Positions 1-8,447 of a stretch of DNA of 64,000 nucleotides are shown piece after piece. Location: the NCBI GenBank assembly GCA_964496975.1, contig CAZCBN010000001.1, forward strand, positions 81,682-145,681, written 5' to 3'. The notes beneath the pieces are model-generated. The model did not search any database. It was not told the origin of the DNA and was given only the letters and a program-made list of their open reading frames with translations. The DNA comes from CAZCBN01 sp964496975. GTDB taxonomy: Bacteria > Planctomycetota > Phycisphaerae > Phycisphaerales > UBA1924. Each line of letters opens with the position of its first letter. Position 1 is the stretch's first letter. A program made the translations under genes and the position numbers.

Positions 1-413
1 CGGATCTGCACCAGCCGGTCGCCCTGAGGCAGCGGCACGGTCGGAGACATGACGATCGAGAGCACCTGGAAGATGACCGTGCCGACACAGATGGCAAACG
101 CCATCGCCAGGCCGCCGACGATGGTCAGTCCCGGGTACTTGATGAGCATGCGGCCGCCCAGCCGCATGTCGAACACCAGCGCGTCGAGGCCGGGCAGCCC
201 GCGCCGCTCGCGCTGGGCCTGCTGCACGCTGGTCACGCTGCCCATGCGCGCCAAGGCCTGCCGGCGCGCCTCGTCCGGGGACAGGCCGGCGCGGATGTTG
301 TCGTCGGTCTGCAGGTCGATGTGACTCTGCAGTTCGTCAGCGAATTCCTGTTCGGCGGCCCCGGGGCGCACGAAGCCCCGCAGTCGCAGCCACCACGCGC
401 GCCACACTCTCAT
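1..413 (-). CDS. ADOP-family FtsX-like permease, N-terminal part (cut by window edge)
   Basis: About 137 N-terminal residues of a large permease whose remainder lies left of the window. The start ATG at 413 begins a basic, Trp-rich segment (MRVWRAWWLRLRGFVRP), followed by a cytoplasmic stretch with FADELQSHID and a conserved 'GLSPDEARRQALARMGS' block, then a first membrane segment at about residues 94-118. This order is typical of the ADOP permeases (acidobacterial duplicated orphan permease), MacB/FtsX-like inner-membrane proteins with no cognate ATPase nearby. It lies 9 bp downstream of a PadR regulator gene, the usual ADOP arrangement. The intact paralog at 9718-12384 has the same N-terminal plan. 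Substrate unknown. Confidence 0.85.
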   Translation of the reverse strand, partial: MRVWRAWWLRLRGFVRPGAAEQEFADELQSHIDLQTDDNIRAGLSPDEARRQALARMGSVTSVQQAQRERRGLPGLDALVFDMRLGGRMLIKYPGLTIVGGLAMAFAICVGTVIFQVLSIVMSPTVPLPQGDRLVQI

Positions 414-422
414 GCGTCGTCC

Positions 423-773
423 TCACCCCTGCTCTTCGCCCGGCGAGAGGAAGCGCGTCATGAGGGCCGCCGTTTCCTCCCACTGCCGGGTATCCCGTTC
501 GATCTGCTTCCGCCCGGCTCGCGTGAGCGCGTAGAACTTGGCCTTGCGGTTGTTGTCGGAGACGCCCCACGCCGCGGTGATCAGTCCCTCCTGCTCGAGC
601 TTGAGCAGCGCCGGATACAACGTGCCGTAATTGATCGACAGCTTCCCGTCACTGATCTGTTCGATGCGCCGGGCGATGCCATACCCGTGCTGCTCGCCCA
701 TCGTCAACAGCGTGCGCAGGATCATCAGCGACAGGGTGCCTTGCCAGACCACATGTTTGTCGGGTGCCGTCAT
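423..773 (-). CDS. PadR-family transcriptional regulator
   Basis: Winged-helix repressor of about 116 residues. The motif order is classic PadR: WQGTLSLMILRTLL, then HGYGIARRIEQ, then INYGTLYPALLKLEQEGLI, then a wing and a C-terminal helix for dimerisation. I chose the ATG at 773 (MTAPDKHVVW) because the upstream 28 codons read as unstructured extension; no good Shine-Dalgarno lies before it, and a start further upstream cannot be excluded. It is co-directional with the ADOP permease that begins 9 bp downstream, so it probably controls that operon. The upstream DNA has short CATAC/GTATG repeats (771-792) that could be an operator, but this is weak. Confidence 0.88.
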   Translation of the reverse strand: MTAPDKHVVWQGTLSLMILRTLLTMGEQHGYGIARRIEQISDGKLSINYGTLYPALLKLEQEGLITAAWGVSDNNRKAKFYALTRAGRKQIERDTRQWEETAALMTRFLSPGEEQG

Positions 774-958
774 ACCTATGGCTTTCCCATACGAATACTC
801 CCTGGAGGTGGTTCCCGCCATTTTTCGTCGTGGGGCGCGGCGCCGATCCTGAGTCACTGGTGCGCCCTGCCGCGCGACTGAGTTCCTTCAGTGCCTGCGC
901 CCCGCGCACCGCCCCGATGCCACTGACAGAATCGTGCGCCCGTACACAGTTGACGTCG

Positions 959-988
959 TTGACGACGTGTCAGTCCCGGCGGTAGATT
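959..988 (+). promoter_or_regulatory. putative sigma-70-type promoter
   Basis: TTGACG (959-964) and TAGATT (983-988) are separated by 18 bp and lie 27 bp before the ATG at 1015. A second TTGACG occurs at 950. A GGGGAG ribosome-binding site follows at 1005-1010. This is one of the few places in the window with both a -35-like and a -10-like element plus a Shine-Dalgarno sequence. Confidence 0.45.
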
Positions 989-1014
989 CACGGTCCCGCT
1001 CCCCGGGGAGACGG

Positions 1015-1965
1015 ATGATGATCAGGACTCGGATGACCGCGACGCTCGTTCTGATGCTGGTGGCCGCGCCCTCCACGGTCGCCGCGCAAGGCCGCAGCGC
1101 CGCCACGCAGAACCAGACGCAGCAAGGCACGCCCTTCCAGCAGATGCAGACGCAGCTGGCCGCGCTCGAGGCGCAGGTGCTGGCGATGCGCCAGCAGATC
1201 GAGGCGTTACAGGCGCAGATCAGCCAGGTGGAGACCTCACTGCAGGCGCAACTCACGACGATCAACGCGACCTTGTCGACCCTGCAGGCACAGATTGCCG
1301 AGCAGGCCGAGACCACGGCGTCGCTGGCCGCCCGCATCGCGGCCAACGAATCGGCGATGGCCGCGCTGACCAGCGCGGTCAGCGCGCTGAGCGACCAGCT
1401 CGCCGCCACCGAGGCGTTGATCGCCGCCAACGCGGGCGACCTGGCGGCGCTCCGGAGTCACGCCACCAGTCTGCAGGCACTCATCGACGCGCACACCTCG
1501 CAGATCACCGTCCTGCAGCAGCAGACGGCCGGCCTCGCGGCGTTCCAGGCCAACCTGGCGAACGGCGCGTGTGTCACCGGCGCGGCCATCCAGGACATCG
1601 CGTCCAGTGGCTTTGTCGTGTGTACGCAGACCGGCGGCGGCGCGTTGCAGACCGTGACGCGGACGGTCGGCACCACGCTGTTCACGGGCACCAACTTCCT
1701 GACGGTGGGCTGCCCCGCTGGGTACGTCGCCACCGGGTCAGGCTTCAGCGTCCCGGCCATCGTCGAGGCCCATCACTACGTGGCGAGCCTCAATCCCCTC
1801 ACGCTGACGGTCACCAACGGCGTCCGGAACGTGGTGCCGATCACGGTGTCGCAGAGCACGACAGGCGCGACCACCGCCACGGTGCAGGTGCAGTACCACC
1901 CGCAGAGCTTCTACGGCGGCTACTTCTTCCAGGCCCAGGTCACGTGCGCGCGGTCGCTGCCCTGA
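1015..1965 (+). CDS. secreted coiled-coil protein of unknown function
   Basis: 316 residues from the ATG at 1015, chosen because GGGGAG lies 4 bases upstream and because the next residues form a good signal peptide (MMIRTRMTATLVLMLVAAPS, cleavage near the following Ala-Gln-Gly). Residues about 35-180 are a long Ala/Gln/Leu/Thr-rich heptad region (many LQAQI and LAAL repeats) that should form a coiled coil. The last 130 residues are a beta-rich Thr/Val/Gly domain with four Cys (GACVTG, VVCTQT, VGCPAG, QVTCAR). I do not recognise the family. A trimeric or fibre-like envelope or extracellular protein is plausible. It converges with the gene at 1991, stops 25 bp apart. Confidence 0.75.
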   Translation: MMIRTRMTATLVLMLVAAPSTVAAQGRSAATQNQTQQGTPFQQMQTQLAALEAQVLAMRQQIEALQAQISQVETSLQAQLTTINATLSTLQAQIAEQAETTASLAARIAANESAMAALTSAVSALSDQLAATEALIAANAGDLAALRSHATSLQALIDAHTSQITVLQQQTAGLAAFQANLANGACVTGAAIQDIASSGFVVCTQTGGGALQTVTRTVGTTLFTGTNFLTVGCPAGYVATGSGFSVPAIVEAHHYVASLNPLTLTVTNGVRNVVPITVSQSTTGATTATVQVQYHPQSFYGGYFFQAQVTCARSLP

Positions 1966-1990
1966 TCGGGCCGCCGGACCGGGGTCGCGG

Positions 1991-2803
1991 CTACGGTGTC
2001 GCCGGCGCCGTCCACTGCAGCATCGCCACGACGCGCCAGGTGCCGTCCAGCCGGGCGAGGTGGAGATGGGCGGTGGTCTGGCCCAGCTGGAATCGCGCGG
2101 CAGCGATGTCGTGGTCGATGCCTTCGACCACGATCTGCGCCTGGGCCGCATCCCCCGGCACCGTGCCGAATCCACGCGCCAGACCGGCGACGAAGCGCTC
2201 GGCATTCTGATCCATCAGGACCCGGGGCCGCCCTTGCCGGCCCGGCGCGAGGACGCGCAGATGCGCCAGCGGGTGCAGAACGGCGCCGGCGTCGGCCCCG
2301 GTGGCCCCGGTCATCAGTGTCGCAAACGCGCGCACGGCGCGCGACACGGCCTCGGTGTGGTCCTCCGACGCGCCTGTGGGCGGCGCGTGCCAGAGCACAC
2401 TGACGATCTGCCACGCGCCCTGGCGTTTCGCGAGCAGGACGTAGTCGTTGAAGCGTGCCGAGAAAACGCGGCCGGAGGCCGTCTCGGGACCGGCCATCAG
2501 CACCTCGGCCGTCAACCGGCGGTCGGCCGGAGCGAGCTTGGCGCCATGGGCCGCATCGACCAGGGTCTCGGCGTTCATCTCGGCCAGCAACGCACTGGCG
2601 CCCGGGCGCGGCATGACCTGGCGTTTGGACAACGCCGGCGACACGGCCCGTGCGACACGGTCCGGTTCACCGCCATAAAATCCGTCGGCGTAATCATGCA
2701 GCGCCTGCAGGATCGCGGTCCGATCGTCGACGGGCGCGGCTCCCGGCGACACCGCGGACACACACAGGCACAGCGGAAGGAGGACGGCGAGTCTGTGGGA
2801 CAT
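1991..2803 (-). CDS. exported protein with two NTF2/lumazine-binding-like domains
   Basis: 270 residues with a signal peptide (MSHRLAVLLPLCLCVSAVSP). Two repeats of a SnoaL/NTF2-like fold follow. The first (about 27-137) opens with AILQALHDYADGFYGGEPDR, characteristic of the 'putative lumazine-binding' family, and ends with GAWQIVSVLWHA. The second (about 148-268) opens with AVSRAVRAFATLMTGA and ends with GTWRVVAMLQWTA. The matching domain ends show an internal duplication. These families are often accessory proteins without demonstrated catalysis; no function can be assigned. It is followed upstream on the same strand by an ArsR gene whose stop is 17 bp before this ATG, so the two may share a transcript. 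Confidence 0.72.
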   Translation of the reverse strand: MSHRLAVLLPLCLCVSAVSPGAAPVDDRTAILQALHDYADGFYGGEPDRVARAVSPALSKRQVMPRPGASALLAEMNAETLVDAAHGAKLAPADRRLTAEVLMAGPETASGRVFSARFNDYVLLAKRQGAWQIVSVLWHAPPTGASEDHTEAVSRAVRAFATLMTGATGADAGAVLHPLAHLRVLAPGRQGRPRVLMDQNAERFVAGLARGFGTVPGDAAQAQIVVEGIDHDIAAARFQLGQTTAHLHLARLDGTWRVVAMLQWTAPATP

Positions 2804-2820
2804 GGCCCGGGACTATACCA

Positions 2821-3156
2821 CTAATTCGTCACTTGGCTAATTACCAATATAAGAAGGCACACGTCCCGCAACAGCCGCCGCAGTTCGGCGATGCGTTTTT
2901 CGTCCCGCCGGTAAAACGTCCATTGTTTGATGCGGGTCGTCTTGAGGAAGCCCGCCTGGGTCAACACCCGCAGGTGTTCACTGGCGGTCGGCTGACTGAC
3001 GCCCAGTTTGTCGGCGATGAACAACCCGCACACGCCATCTTTCACCAGGTCACCGTACACCTGGGGCGGGAAGTGGGCCCGGGGATCCTTCAGCCAGGCC
3101 AACACCTGAAGCCGACGATCGTTGGCCAGCGCCTTGAGCAGGAGTGCCGCGTGCAT
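2821..3156 (-). CDS. ArsR-family HTH transcriptional repressor
   Basis: 111 residues. Opens with LLKALANDRRLQVLAWLKDP, the usual ArsR N-terminal helix, then ADKLGVSQPTASEHLRVLTQ as the recognition helix and FYRRDEKRIAELRRLL at the end. No clear metal-binding cysteine pair of the ArsR/SmtB kind (ELCVCDL) is present; a single Cys lies in DGVCGLF and one in DVCLL, so a metal-independent effector or simple autoregulation is as likely. It is divergent from the histidine kinase at 3258 (101 bp between starts) and co-directional with the exported protein at 1991. Confidence 0.88.
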   Translation of the reverse strand: MHAALLLKALANDRRLQVLAWLKDPRAHFPPQVYGDLVKDGVCGLFIADKLGVSQPTASEHLRVLTQAGFLKTTRIKQWTFYRRDEKRIAELRRLLRDVCLLILVISQVTN

Positions 3157-3241
3157 CGTGGTTACGGTGCCACGGCGGCCGCCGTCGTGGCAACCAGGGG
3201 CTTCGAGACGACGGCGGACACGGTTCGCTGTCTCGCAGGAT

Positions 3242-3247
3242 TAGAAT
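3242..3247 (+). promoter_or_regulatory. TAGAAT -10-like box, leaderless start of the kinase gene
   Basis: TAGAAT is followed by 10 bases and then the ATG at 3258, with no Shine-Dalgarno sequence in between. The spacing places the transcription start at or next to the A of the ATG. No convincing -35 hexamer is visible. Confidence 0.4.
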
Positions 3248-3257
3248 CGTTGCCCTG

Positions 3258-4364
3258 ATGCCCGACGAGCACCGGAACCGCCGCCTCCTGCTGGAGACGT
3301 CGCTCATCTTCGCGGCCTGGGCGATCTTCGGACTGCTCCTCGCCCACCAGAGCTACATCCAGGCGTCGATGGGCGGACGGCAGATGCCCATGTACGTGGC
3401 GCTGCGCCCCGCCATGTTGGAAGCGGCGTTGTGGGCCCTCACCACCCTGGTCATTTTCTGGCTGGCCCGGCGCTTCCCCCTCGATCGCGGACGCGTGCTC
3501 ACCGGCCTCGCGGTGCACCTGGCGGCCGCCGTCGGCATTGCGCTCGCGCGCAGCGGCGTCATGGTCGTACTGAGCTGGTACCTGCCGTGGGTGCGTCCGC
3601 GAACGTTCAGCCTGCAGTTCTGGAGCACATCCAGCCAGAACGTCCTCTTCTACGCGCTCCTGCTCGGCATCGGACACCTGCTGCTCTACTACCGCCGCTA
3701 TCGCGAGCGCGAACGGGCGGCCGAACAACTGGAGAAGGGGTTGACCGAGGCCCGGCTGCAGGCGCTCAAGATGCAGCTGCAACCCCACTTCCTCTTCAAC
3801 ACGCTCAACGCGATCTCGGCGCTCATCCCCGCCGACGCGCAGCCCGCCAGGCGCATGGTGGCCCGGCTCGGCGACCTGCTGCGCGCCACCCTCGAGCACG
3901 AGGCCACCCAGGAAGTGACGCTGCGCGAGGAAATGGCGTTTCTCGAGCCCTACCTCGAAATCGAACAAGCGCGCCTGGAAGATCGGCTGACAGTGGTCAT
4001 CGACGTCGCCCCCGACACGCTGGACGCCCGAGTGCCCCATCTGCTGCTGCAGCCGCTGGTCGAGAACGCCATTCGTCATGGCATCGCCTCACGCATCGAA
4101 CCGGGCCGGGTCGTGATCTCCGCGTCCCGCGGTGCGGACGAGGTGCTGCTGCTCGAGATCCGCGACGATGGCCGCGGCCTGGATCGCGATCATGGCGCCA
4201 GAGCGCGCCGGGGCGTCGGACTCACGAACATCCGGGCCCGGCTCGAGCAGCTGTACGGCCCCGGACACCGGTTCACGCTTGAAAACCACGCCGAGGGCGG
4301 CCTGCTCGTCCGCATCCGCCTCCCCTACCGCCGAGCCGTGACGGGTGGAGAGGCCGGCCGATGA
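3258..4364 (+). CDS. LytS/YehU-type sensor histidine kinase
   Basis: 368 residues. Four hydrophobic segments (about 10-33, 51-72, 80-110, 127-148) anchor it in the inner membrane. A short coiled linker leads to the His_kinase (LytS-type) domain: LKMQLQPHFLFNTLNAISAL contains the phospho-acceptor His177. The ATPase domain has the N-box LLLQPLVENAIRHG and the glycine loops DDGRGL and GVGLTNIRARL. The start ATG at 3258 is set by the TAGAAT box ten bases upstream; a longer reading frame from 3144 would overlap the divergent ArsR gene. It overlaps the response-regulator gene by 4 bp (ATGA), so the two are translationally coupled partners. The signal is unknown. Confidence 0.93.
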   Translation: MPDEHRNRRLLLETSLIFAAWAIFGLLLAHQSYIQASMGGRQMPMYVALRPAMLEAALWALTTLVIFWLARRFPLDRGRVLTGLAVHLAAAVGIALARSGVMVVLSWYLPWVRPRTFSLQFWSTSSQNVLFYALLLGIGHLLLYYRRYRERERAAEQLEKGLTEARLQALKMQLQPHFLFNTLNAISALIPADAQPARRMVARLGDLLRATLEHEATQEVTLREEMAFLEPYLEIEQARLEDRLTVVIDVAPDTLDARVPHLLLQPLVENAIRHGIASRIEPGRVVISASRGADEVLLLEIRDDGRGLDRDHGARARRGVGLTNIRARLEQLYGPGHRFTLENHAEGGLLVRIRLPYRRAVTGGEAGR

Positions 4365-5128
4365 CGATTCGCACTGCGATTGTCGACGACGAGCCGCTGG
4401 CGCGGCGGCGCATCCGCCACCTGCTCGCCGACCAGGCCGACGTCGACGTCATCGCCGAATGCACCAACGGCAAGGAGGCCATCGAGTCGCTCGACGCGGC
4501 CCCGCCGGACCTGCTGTTCCTGGACATTCAGATGCCGGAGGTCGATGGCTTCGACGTGTTGCAGGCGATCGGCGCCGGCCGGGTCCCGGCCGTGATCTTC
4601 GTGACGGCGTTCGACCAGTTCGCCCTGCGCGCCTTCGAGGCGCAGGCGCTGGACTACCTGCTCAAACCGTTCGACGATGAGCGCTTCGGCGCCGCGCTGC
4701 AGCGCGCACGCGAGCGGATTCGCCAGCAGCAGCGCGGCGATCTGGACCATCGTCTGCAGGCGCTCCTCGACACGGTGCGTGGCGAGCGCGGGTACCTGCG
4801 GCGGCTGGTGGTGCCGTCGGGGCACCGCAGCCTCTTCGTCCGCACCGAACACATCGACTGGATCGAGGCCGAGCGCAATTACGTCCGCCTTCACGTGGGG
4901 GGCAAGACCTACCTGCTGCGTGAGAACCTGACCCACATCGCGTCCTCGCTGGATCCGGCCATGTTCTGCCGGATCCACCGCTCCACGATCGTGAACATCG
5001 ACCGGATCCAGAGCGTCGAGACCCTCTTCCACGGGGAGTACGTCGTGGTGCTGCACGACGGCACCAAGCTGACCTCGGGCCGCAGCTACCGGCGTCAGCT
5101 CCATGCCCTCATGGGCAAGGCCGACTGA
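4361..5128 (+). CDS. LytTR-family response regulator
   Basis: 255 residues. The receiver domain has the acidic pair Asp9-Asp10, the phospho-acceptor Asp55 in LLFLDIQMPE, and the Lys of LDYLLKPF. The C-terminal LytTR DNA-binding domain (about 145-250) carries IDWIEAERNYVRLHV, FCRIHRSTIVNIDRI and the terminal LTSGRSYRRQL. Proteins of this AlgR/LytR kind bind direct repeats upstream of target genes and often control surface or cell-envelope functions. It pairs with the upstream histidine kinase, whose stop codon it overlaps. Targets are not visible in the sequence. Confidence 0.94.
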   Translation: MTIRTAIVDDEPLARRRIRHLLADQADVDVIAECTNGKEAIESLDAAPPDLLFLDIQMPEVDGFDVLQAIGAGRVPAVIFVTAFDQFALRAFEAQALDYLLKPFDDERFGAALQRARERIRQQQRGDLDHRLQALLDTVRGERGYLRRLVVPSGHRSLFVRTEHIDWIEAERNYVRLHVGGKTYLLRENLTHIASSLDPAMFCRIHRSTIVNIDRIQSVETLFHGEYVVVLHDGTKLTSGRSYRRQLHALMGKAD

Positions 5129-5193
5129 GCCGCGACGTTCGTACCGCGCCGGCGTCGTTCGTACGCGGGATCGGGCGGTTGAGGCCAAACTCG

Positions 5194-5223
5194 TTGGGCC
5201 GGGTCCAGGCCGACCGGTACGGT
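5194..5223 (+). promoter_or_regulatory. putative promoter of the AKR-like operon
   Basis: TTGGGC (5194-5199) and TACGGT (5218-5223) with an 18-bp spacer, followed by only 7 bases before the ATG at 5231. No Shine-Dalgarno sequence is present, so the transcript is probably leaderless. Confidence 0.35.
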
Positions 5224-5230
5224 CAGTTCC

Positions 5231-6511
5231 ATGATCAACCGCCGCGATTTCCTTGGAACCCTGGGCGCCGGCGCGGCCCTCGCACTGACACCCGACCTGC
5301 TCCGCGCGTTCGAGCAGGCGAACACGCTGCTGCAGCGGGCGCACCCGTCATCGGGCGAACGGTTCCCCGTCGTCAGCCTTGGGGCGCGCCCCACCGATGA
5401 TGCCGCCATGAGGGCGGTCCTGCGGACACTGCTCGATACCCGCGGCCGGGTCGTGGACGTGCTGCACGGCGGGCCCGCGGGGGAAGACGGCGCGCGGAGC
5501 GCGGCCGCCGGGCTCGGCATCCAGGATCAGTTCTTCTGGACGACGCCGGTGACCGCCACGCAACCGCCCCAGCCGGGGCAACGCGGCGGGCCGGCACCGC
5601 TTGACGCCGCCGCCGTCAAGGCCCAGGTCGAGGAGAAGCTGGCACGATTCAAGGTGTCCCGGATCGACCTCGTGATGGCGCCGGCCAACGCCGACCCGGC
5701 GCACCTGGCGGCCCTCAGGGACCTGAAGAAAGAGGGCCGCATCCGGTACGTCGGTGTGCACTGGCTCCTCTTCCCGCCGAATGCCCCCGCGCCCGAGCCG
5801 CCGACGGCCCGGCTGGAAGCCGTCATGCGCAGCCAGGAGATCGACTTCATCGGCACGGACTACTCGGTGGGCGATCGCCGCCTCGAGGACCTGATCCTGC
5901 CGCTCGCCCTGGAGCGGAAGATCGGCGTGCTGGCGTACTTTCCGTTCGACCGCGGCCGCCTCTTCCAGCGCGCCGGCCAGACACCGCTGCCGGCGTGGGC
6001 GGCGGAATTTGGCGCGACGACCTGGGCGCAGTTCTTCCTGAAGTACGTCATCAGCCATCCGGCCGTCGTCATGGCGCGGACGGGCACGACCAAGGCCGCG
6101 CACCTGCTCGAGAACCTCAACGCCGGGATGGGCCGTCTGCCCGACGAGGCGATGCGGAAACGGATGGCTCAGCTCGTGGACGGGCTGCCACCGACACCGC
6201 CGCCCGGGCCGCCGAAGCCGCCGCCTGGGCCAACCGTCACGTTGTCGGCGGCCGTCCTGGATCGCTACGTCGGTCAGTACAGCTCGGCGTCCGGATTCAC
6301 CGCGACCTTCCGCCGCGAGGGCGACCGGTTGATCGTAAAGCCGGGCAACAATCCGGAGGCTCCGCTCACCGCGCGCTCGGAGACCGTCTTCCAGGATCCG
6401 CGCGGGCCGTTCTTCGAATTCCAGGTGGACGCCCAGGGCGTCGTCACCGGTGCGGTGCTGGAGCAGCAGACGGCGCAGGGGCCGCAACGAATCCCGCTGG
6501 TGCGGAAATGA
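5231..6511 (+). CDS. Tat-exported aldo/keto reductase-like protein with C-terminal DUF3471-like domain
   Basis: 426 residues. A twin-arginine signal (NRRDFLGTLGAG) predicts Tat export of a folded protein. Residues about 45-305 follow the aldo/keto reductase barrel: KVSRIDLVMA, GRIRYVGVHW and AQFFLKYVISHPAVVMARTG match the strand landmarks of the family. The catalytic Asp-Tyr-Lys-His tetrad is not evident at the usual places, so reductase activity is doubtful. A proline linker (PPTPPPGPPKPPPGP) leads to a C-terminal module (about 335-426, LDRYVGQYSS...) resembling DUF3471-type lipocalin-like domains. It overlaps the next gene by 4 bp (ATGA), and that gene is its paralog. Confidence 0.8.
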   Translation: MINRRDFLGTLGAGAALALTPDLLRAFEQANTLLQRAHPSSGERFPVVSLGARPTDDAAMRAVLRTLLDTRGRVVDVLHGGPAGEDGARSAAAGLGIQDQFFWTTPVTATQPPQPGQRGGPAPLDAAAVKAQVEEKLARFKVSRIDLVMAPANADPAHLAALRDLKKEGRIRYVGVHWLLFPPNAPAPEPPTARLEAVMRSQEIDFIGTDYSVGDRRLEDLILPLALERKIGVLAYFPFDRGRLFQRAGQTPLPAWAAEFGATTWAQFFLKYVISHPAVVMARTGTTKAAHLLENLNAGMGRLPDEAMRKRMAQLVDGLPPTPPPGPPKPPPGPTVTLSAAVLDRYVGQYSSASGFTATFRREGDRLIVKPGNNPEAPLTARSETVFQDPRGPFFEFQVDAQGVVTGAVLEQQTAQGPQRIPLVRK

Positions 6512-7773
6512 ACCGTCGCGACTTTCTTGGCATCGCCGCCGGCGCCGGCGCGCTGGCCCTCACGCCGGAATGGCTGCGCGCCGTCCAACCGGCCGGCCGT
6601 TCACTGCTCGAGCGGGCGATTCCCTCCTCCGGCGAGCGGTTGCCGGTGATCGGCCTGTCATTCTCCAACCACCCGTCATGCGCGGATCACGCGGCGCTGA
6701 GGGAGGTGCTGCGGACCATGGTCGACAACGGCGGCCGGGTGTTCGACGCGATGCACGGCAACGCGGCGGCCGAACAGTTCCACGCACGCGTGGCCACCGA
6801 ACTCGGCGTGCAGCACAAGGTGTTCTGGTCGACGCGGGGACTCCCCGGCGGCCCGCTGCCCTCGGGCGACGCGCCGGTGAAGGCGCACATCGACACGTGG
6901 CTGGCGAGAATCACGGCGCCCAGACTCGACCTGGTGATGCTGCCGCCGCAGAACCCGGCGTGGCTCGCCGCGCTGAAGGCGGAGAAACAGGCGGGGCGCG
7001 TCCGCTACATCGGCGTGCAGGTGATCGTCGACAACCGCTTCCCCGAGCTCGAGTCGGTGATGCGCAACGAGCCCATCGACTTCATCGGCGTCAACTACGA
7101 CATCGGCAGCCGTGGCGCCGAGGAGAAGATCCTGCCGCTCGCGCTGGAGCGCAAGATCGCCGTGATGGCATTTTTCCCGTTCAGCAACAATGGCGGCGTG
7201 AGCTGCGGCAGCGGCGCCAACCTGTTTGCGCGCGTCGGGACGCGCCCCCTTCCGGAGTGGGCCGCCGAGTTCGACGCAAAGACGTGGGCGCAGTTCTTCC
7301 TCAAGTACGTCATCAGCCACCCGGCCATCACCGTGGCGCGGGTCGGGACGACCAAGCCGGCCCACATGCTCGACAACATCGGCGGCGGCATCGGCCGGTT
7401 GCCGGACCAGGCGACACGGGCGCGCATGGCGGCGCTCATCGACGCGTTGCCGCCGGTCACCATCAAGGGCGTGGCGCCGACACAGTCGGCCCACGGCCCG
7501 GCGGGGTCGCTGCTGCTGGCGCCGGCCATCCTCGATCGCTACGTCGGCGAGTACAGGACCGCGAGCGGCGGTGTCCTCACCTTCCGTCGCTACGGCACGA
7601 TGCTGGTGGCGAAAGTGGGGCCCAATCCGGACACGGTGATCTACGGACGCACGGAAACCCGCTTTCAATTCGGCCCGAACCTGATCGACTTTCAGCTCGA
7701 CAGCAGCGGCCAGGCGAGTGGACTCATCTATGAGCAGGGCGGCCGGCAGATCACGGCCACGCGCGTCCGCTGA
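6508..7773 (+). CDS. Tat-exported aldo/keto reductase-like protein, paralog of upstream gene
   Basis: 421 residues, same plan as its neighbour: twin-arginine signal (MNRRDFLGIAAGAG), AKR-like barrel (RLDLVMLPPQ, GRVRYIGVQV, AQFFLKYVISHPAITVARVG) and a C-terminal DUF3471-like module (LDRYVGEYRT..., about 335-421). The two proteins share long stretches such as EWAAEF/AWAAEF and LPLALERKI, showing tandem duplication. A small insertion (SNNGGVSCGSGANLF) distinguishes this copy. As in the first copy the canonical AKR catalytic tetrad is not obvious. The substrate is unknown; an envelope binding protein derived from an enzyme is a fair alternative. Confidence 0.8.
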   Translation: MNRRDFLGIAAGAGALALTPEWLRAVQPAGRSLLERAIPSSGERLPVIGLSFSNHPSCADHAALREVLRTMVDNGGRVFDAMHGNAAAEQFHARVATELGVQHKVFWSTRGLPGGPLPSGDAPVKAHIDTWLARITAPRLDLVMLPPQNPAWLAALKAEKQAGRVRYIGVQVIVDNRFPELESVMRNEPIDFIGVNYDIGSRGAEEKILPLALERKIAVMAFFPFSNNGGVSCGSGANLFARVGTRPLPEWAAEFDAKTWAQFFLKYVISHPAITVARVGTTKPAHMLDNIGGGIGRLPDQATRARMAALIDALPPVTIKGVAPTQSAHGPAGSLLLAPAILDRYVGEYRTASGGVLTFRRYGTMLVAKVGPNPDTVIYGRTETRFQFGPNLIDFQLDSSGQASGLIYEQGGRQITATRVR

Positions 7774-7787
7774 GGAAAGGACCTCAC

Positions 7788-8429
7788 ATGATCAGCGCCC
7801 TCCTCTTCGCTCTCGCCGCCGGGGCTCCTGCCGCGCCTCCACAGGCGCCAGTGCAGGTGCCCAGGCCGGTGCTCGAGCGGTATACGGGTGAGTACGACCA
7901 GAATGGGGAGACCATCCGGATCGTGCTGCGCGACGACACGTTGTACCGGGAGACGGCGGGACAGCGGGCGGCCCTGGTGCCCATCTCCGCGACCCTGTTT
8001 CACCTGGGGCCGGTCTTCACGGCGGAGTTCGTGACCGACCAGGCCGGTGCCACGACGCTCATCCTGAGCGACGGCGTCGACATCGAATACCGACTCCCCC
8101 GCAAAGGCACCCGCACCGCGCCCCCGCCGCCCCTGCCGGCCGCCGCCGTGCAGGTGCCACGGTCGGTGCTCGAGCGGTACGTCGGCACGTACGAGTTCCT
8201 CCCGGGGCAGATGGGCCGGACCGACCTCAGGGTCAGGGTCCGCCTCAAGGGCAACACGTTGATCCGGGAGATGGGACACGAGGCCGTCCTCACGCCGATC
8301 TCCGAGACCCAGTTCAGAGTGGGCCACACGCGACTGCTGGTGGAGTTCGTGGTCGACGACGCGGGCGTCACCCAGGTCATGGGCTCCGGCTTCCAGCAGA
8401 TGCTCGCCCGCCTCACGCCGAAGCGCTGA
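7788..8429 (+). CDS. exported protein with two DUF3471-like domains
   Basis: 213 residues; short hydrophobic N-terminus (MISALLFALAAGAPAAP) as signal peptide. Two copies of the same module follow: VPRPVLERYTGEYDQNGETI... (about 24-105) and VPRSVLERYVGTYEFLPGQ... (about 123-213). Both match the C-terminal modules of the two preceding proteins (LDRYVG.Y signature), so three consecutive genes carry four copies. An AGGAAAGG Shine-Dalgarno-like run (7772-7779) precedes the ATG, and the gap to the upstream gene is 14 bp, so it belongs to the same operon. Function unknown; DUF3471 modules commonly sit at the C-terminus of beta-lactamase-fold hydrolases, where they may help ligand binding. Confidence 0.75.
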   Translation: MISALLFALAAGAPAAPPQAPVQVPRPVLERYTGEYDQNGETIRIVLRDDTLYRETAGQRAALVPISATLFHLGPVFTAEFVTDQAGATTLILSDGVDIEYRLPRKGTRTAPPPPLPAAAVQVPRSVLERYVGTYEFLPGQMGRTDLRVRVRLKGNTLIREMGHEAVLTPISETQFRVGHTRLLVEFVVDDAGVTQVMGSGFQQMLARLTPKR

Positions 8430-8447
8430 GGGTCAGGCTCCCGCGCG

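Noticed and set aside
771..792. CATAC/TATG repeats before the first PadR gene as an operator
   Set aside because: Only short and partly direct repeats, much weaker than the palindrome at 12721-12743.
888..1430. Minus-strand frame of 180 codons over the coiled-coil gene
   Set aside because: It mirrors the Ala/Gln heptad repeats as Cys/Ala/Ser-rich sequence and lacks a ribosome site; it is a shadow of the plus-strand gene.
5231..7773. Active aldo/keto reductases
   Set aside because: The barrel landmarks are present, but I could not place the Asp-Tyr-Lys-His tetrad, so I call them AKR-like only.
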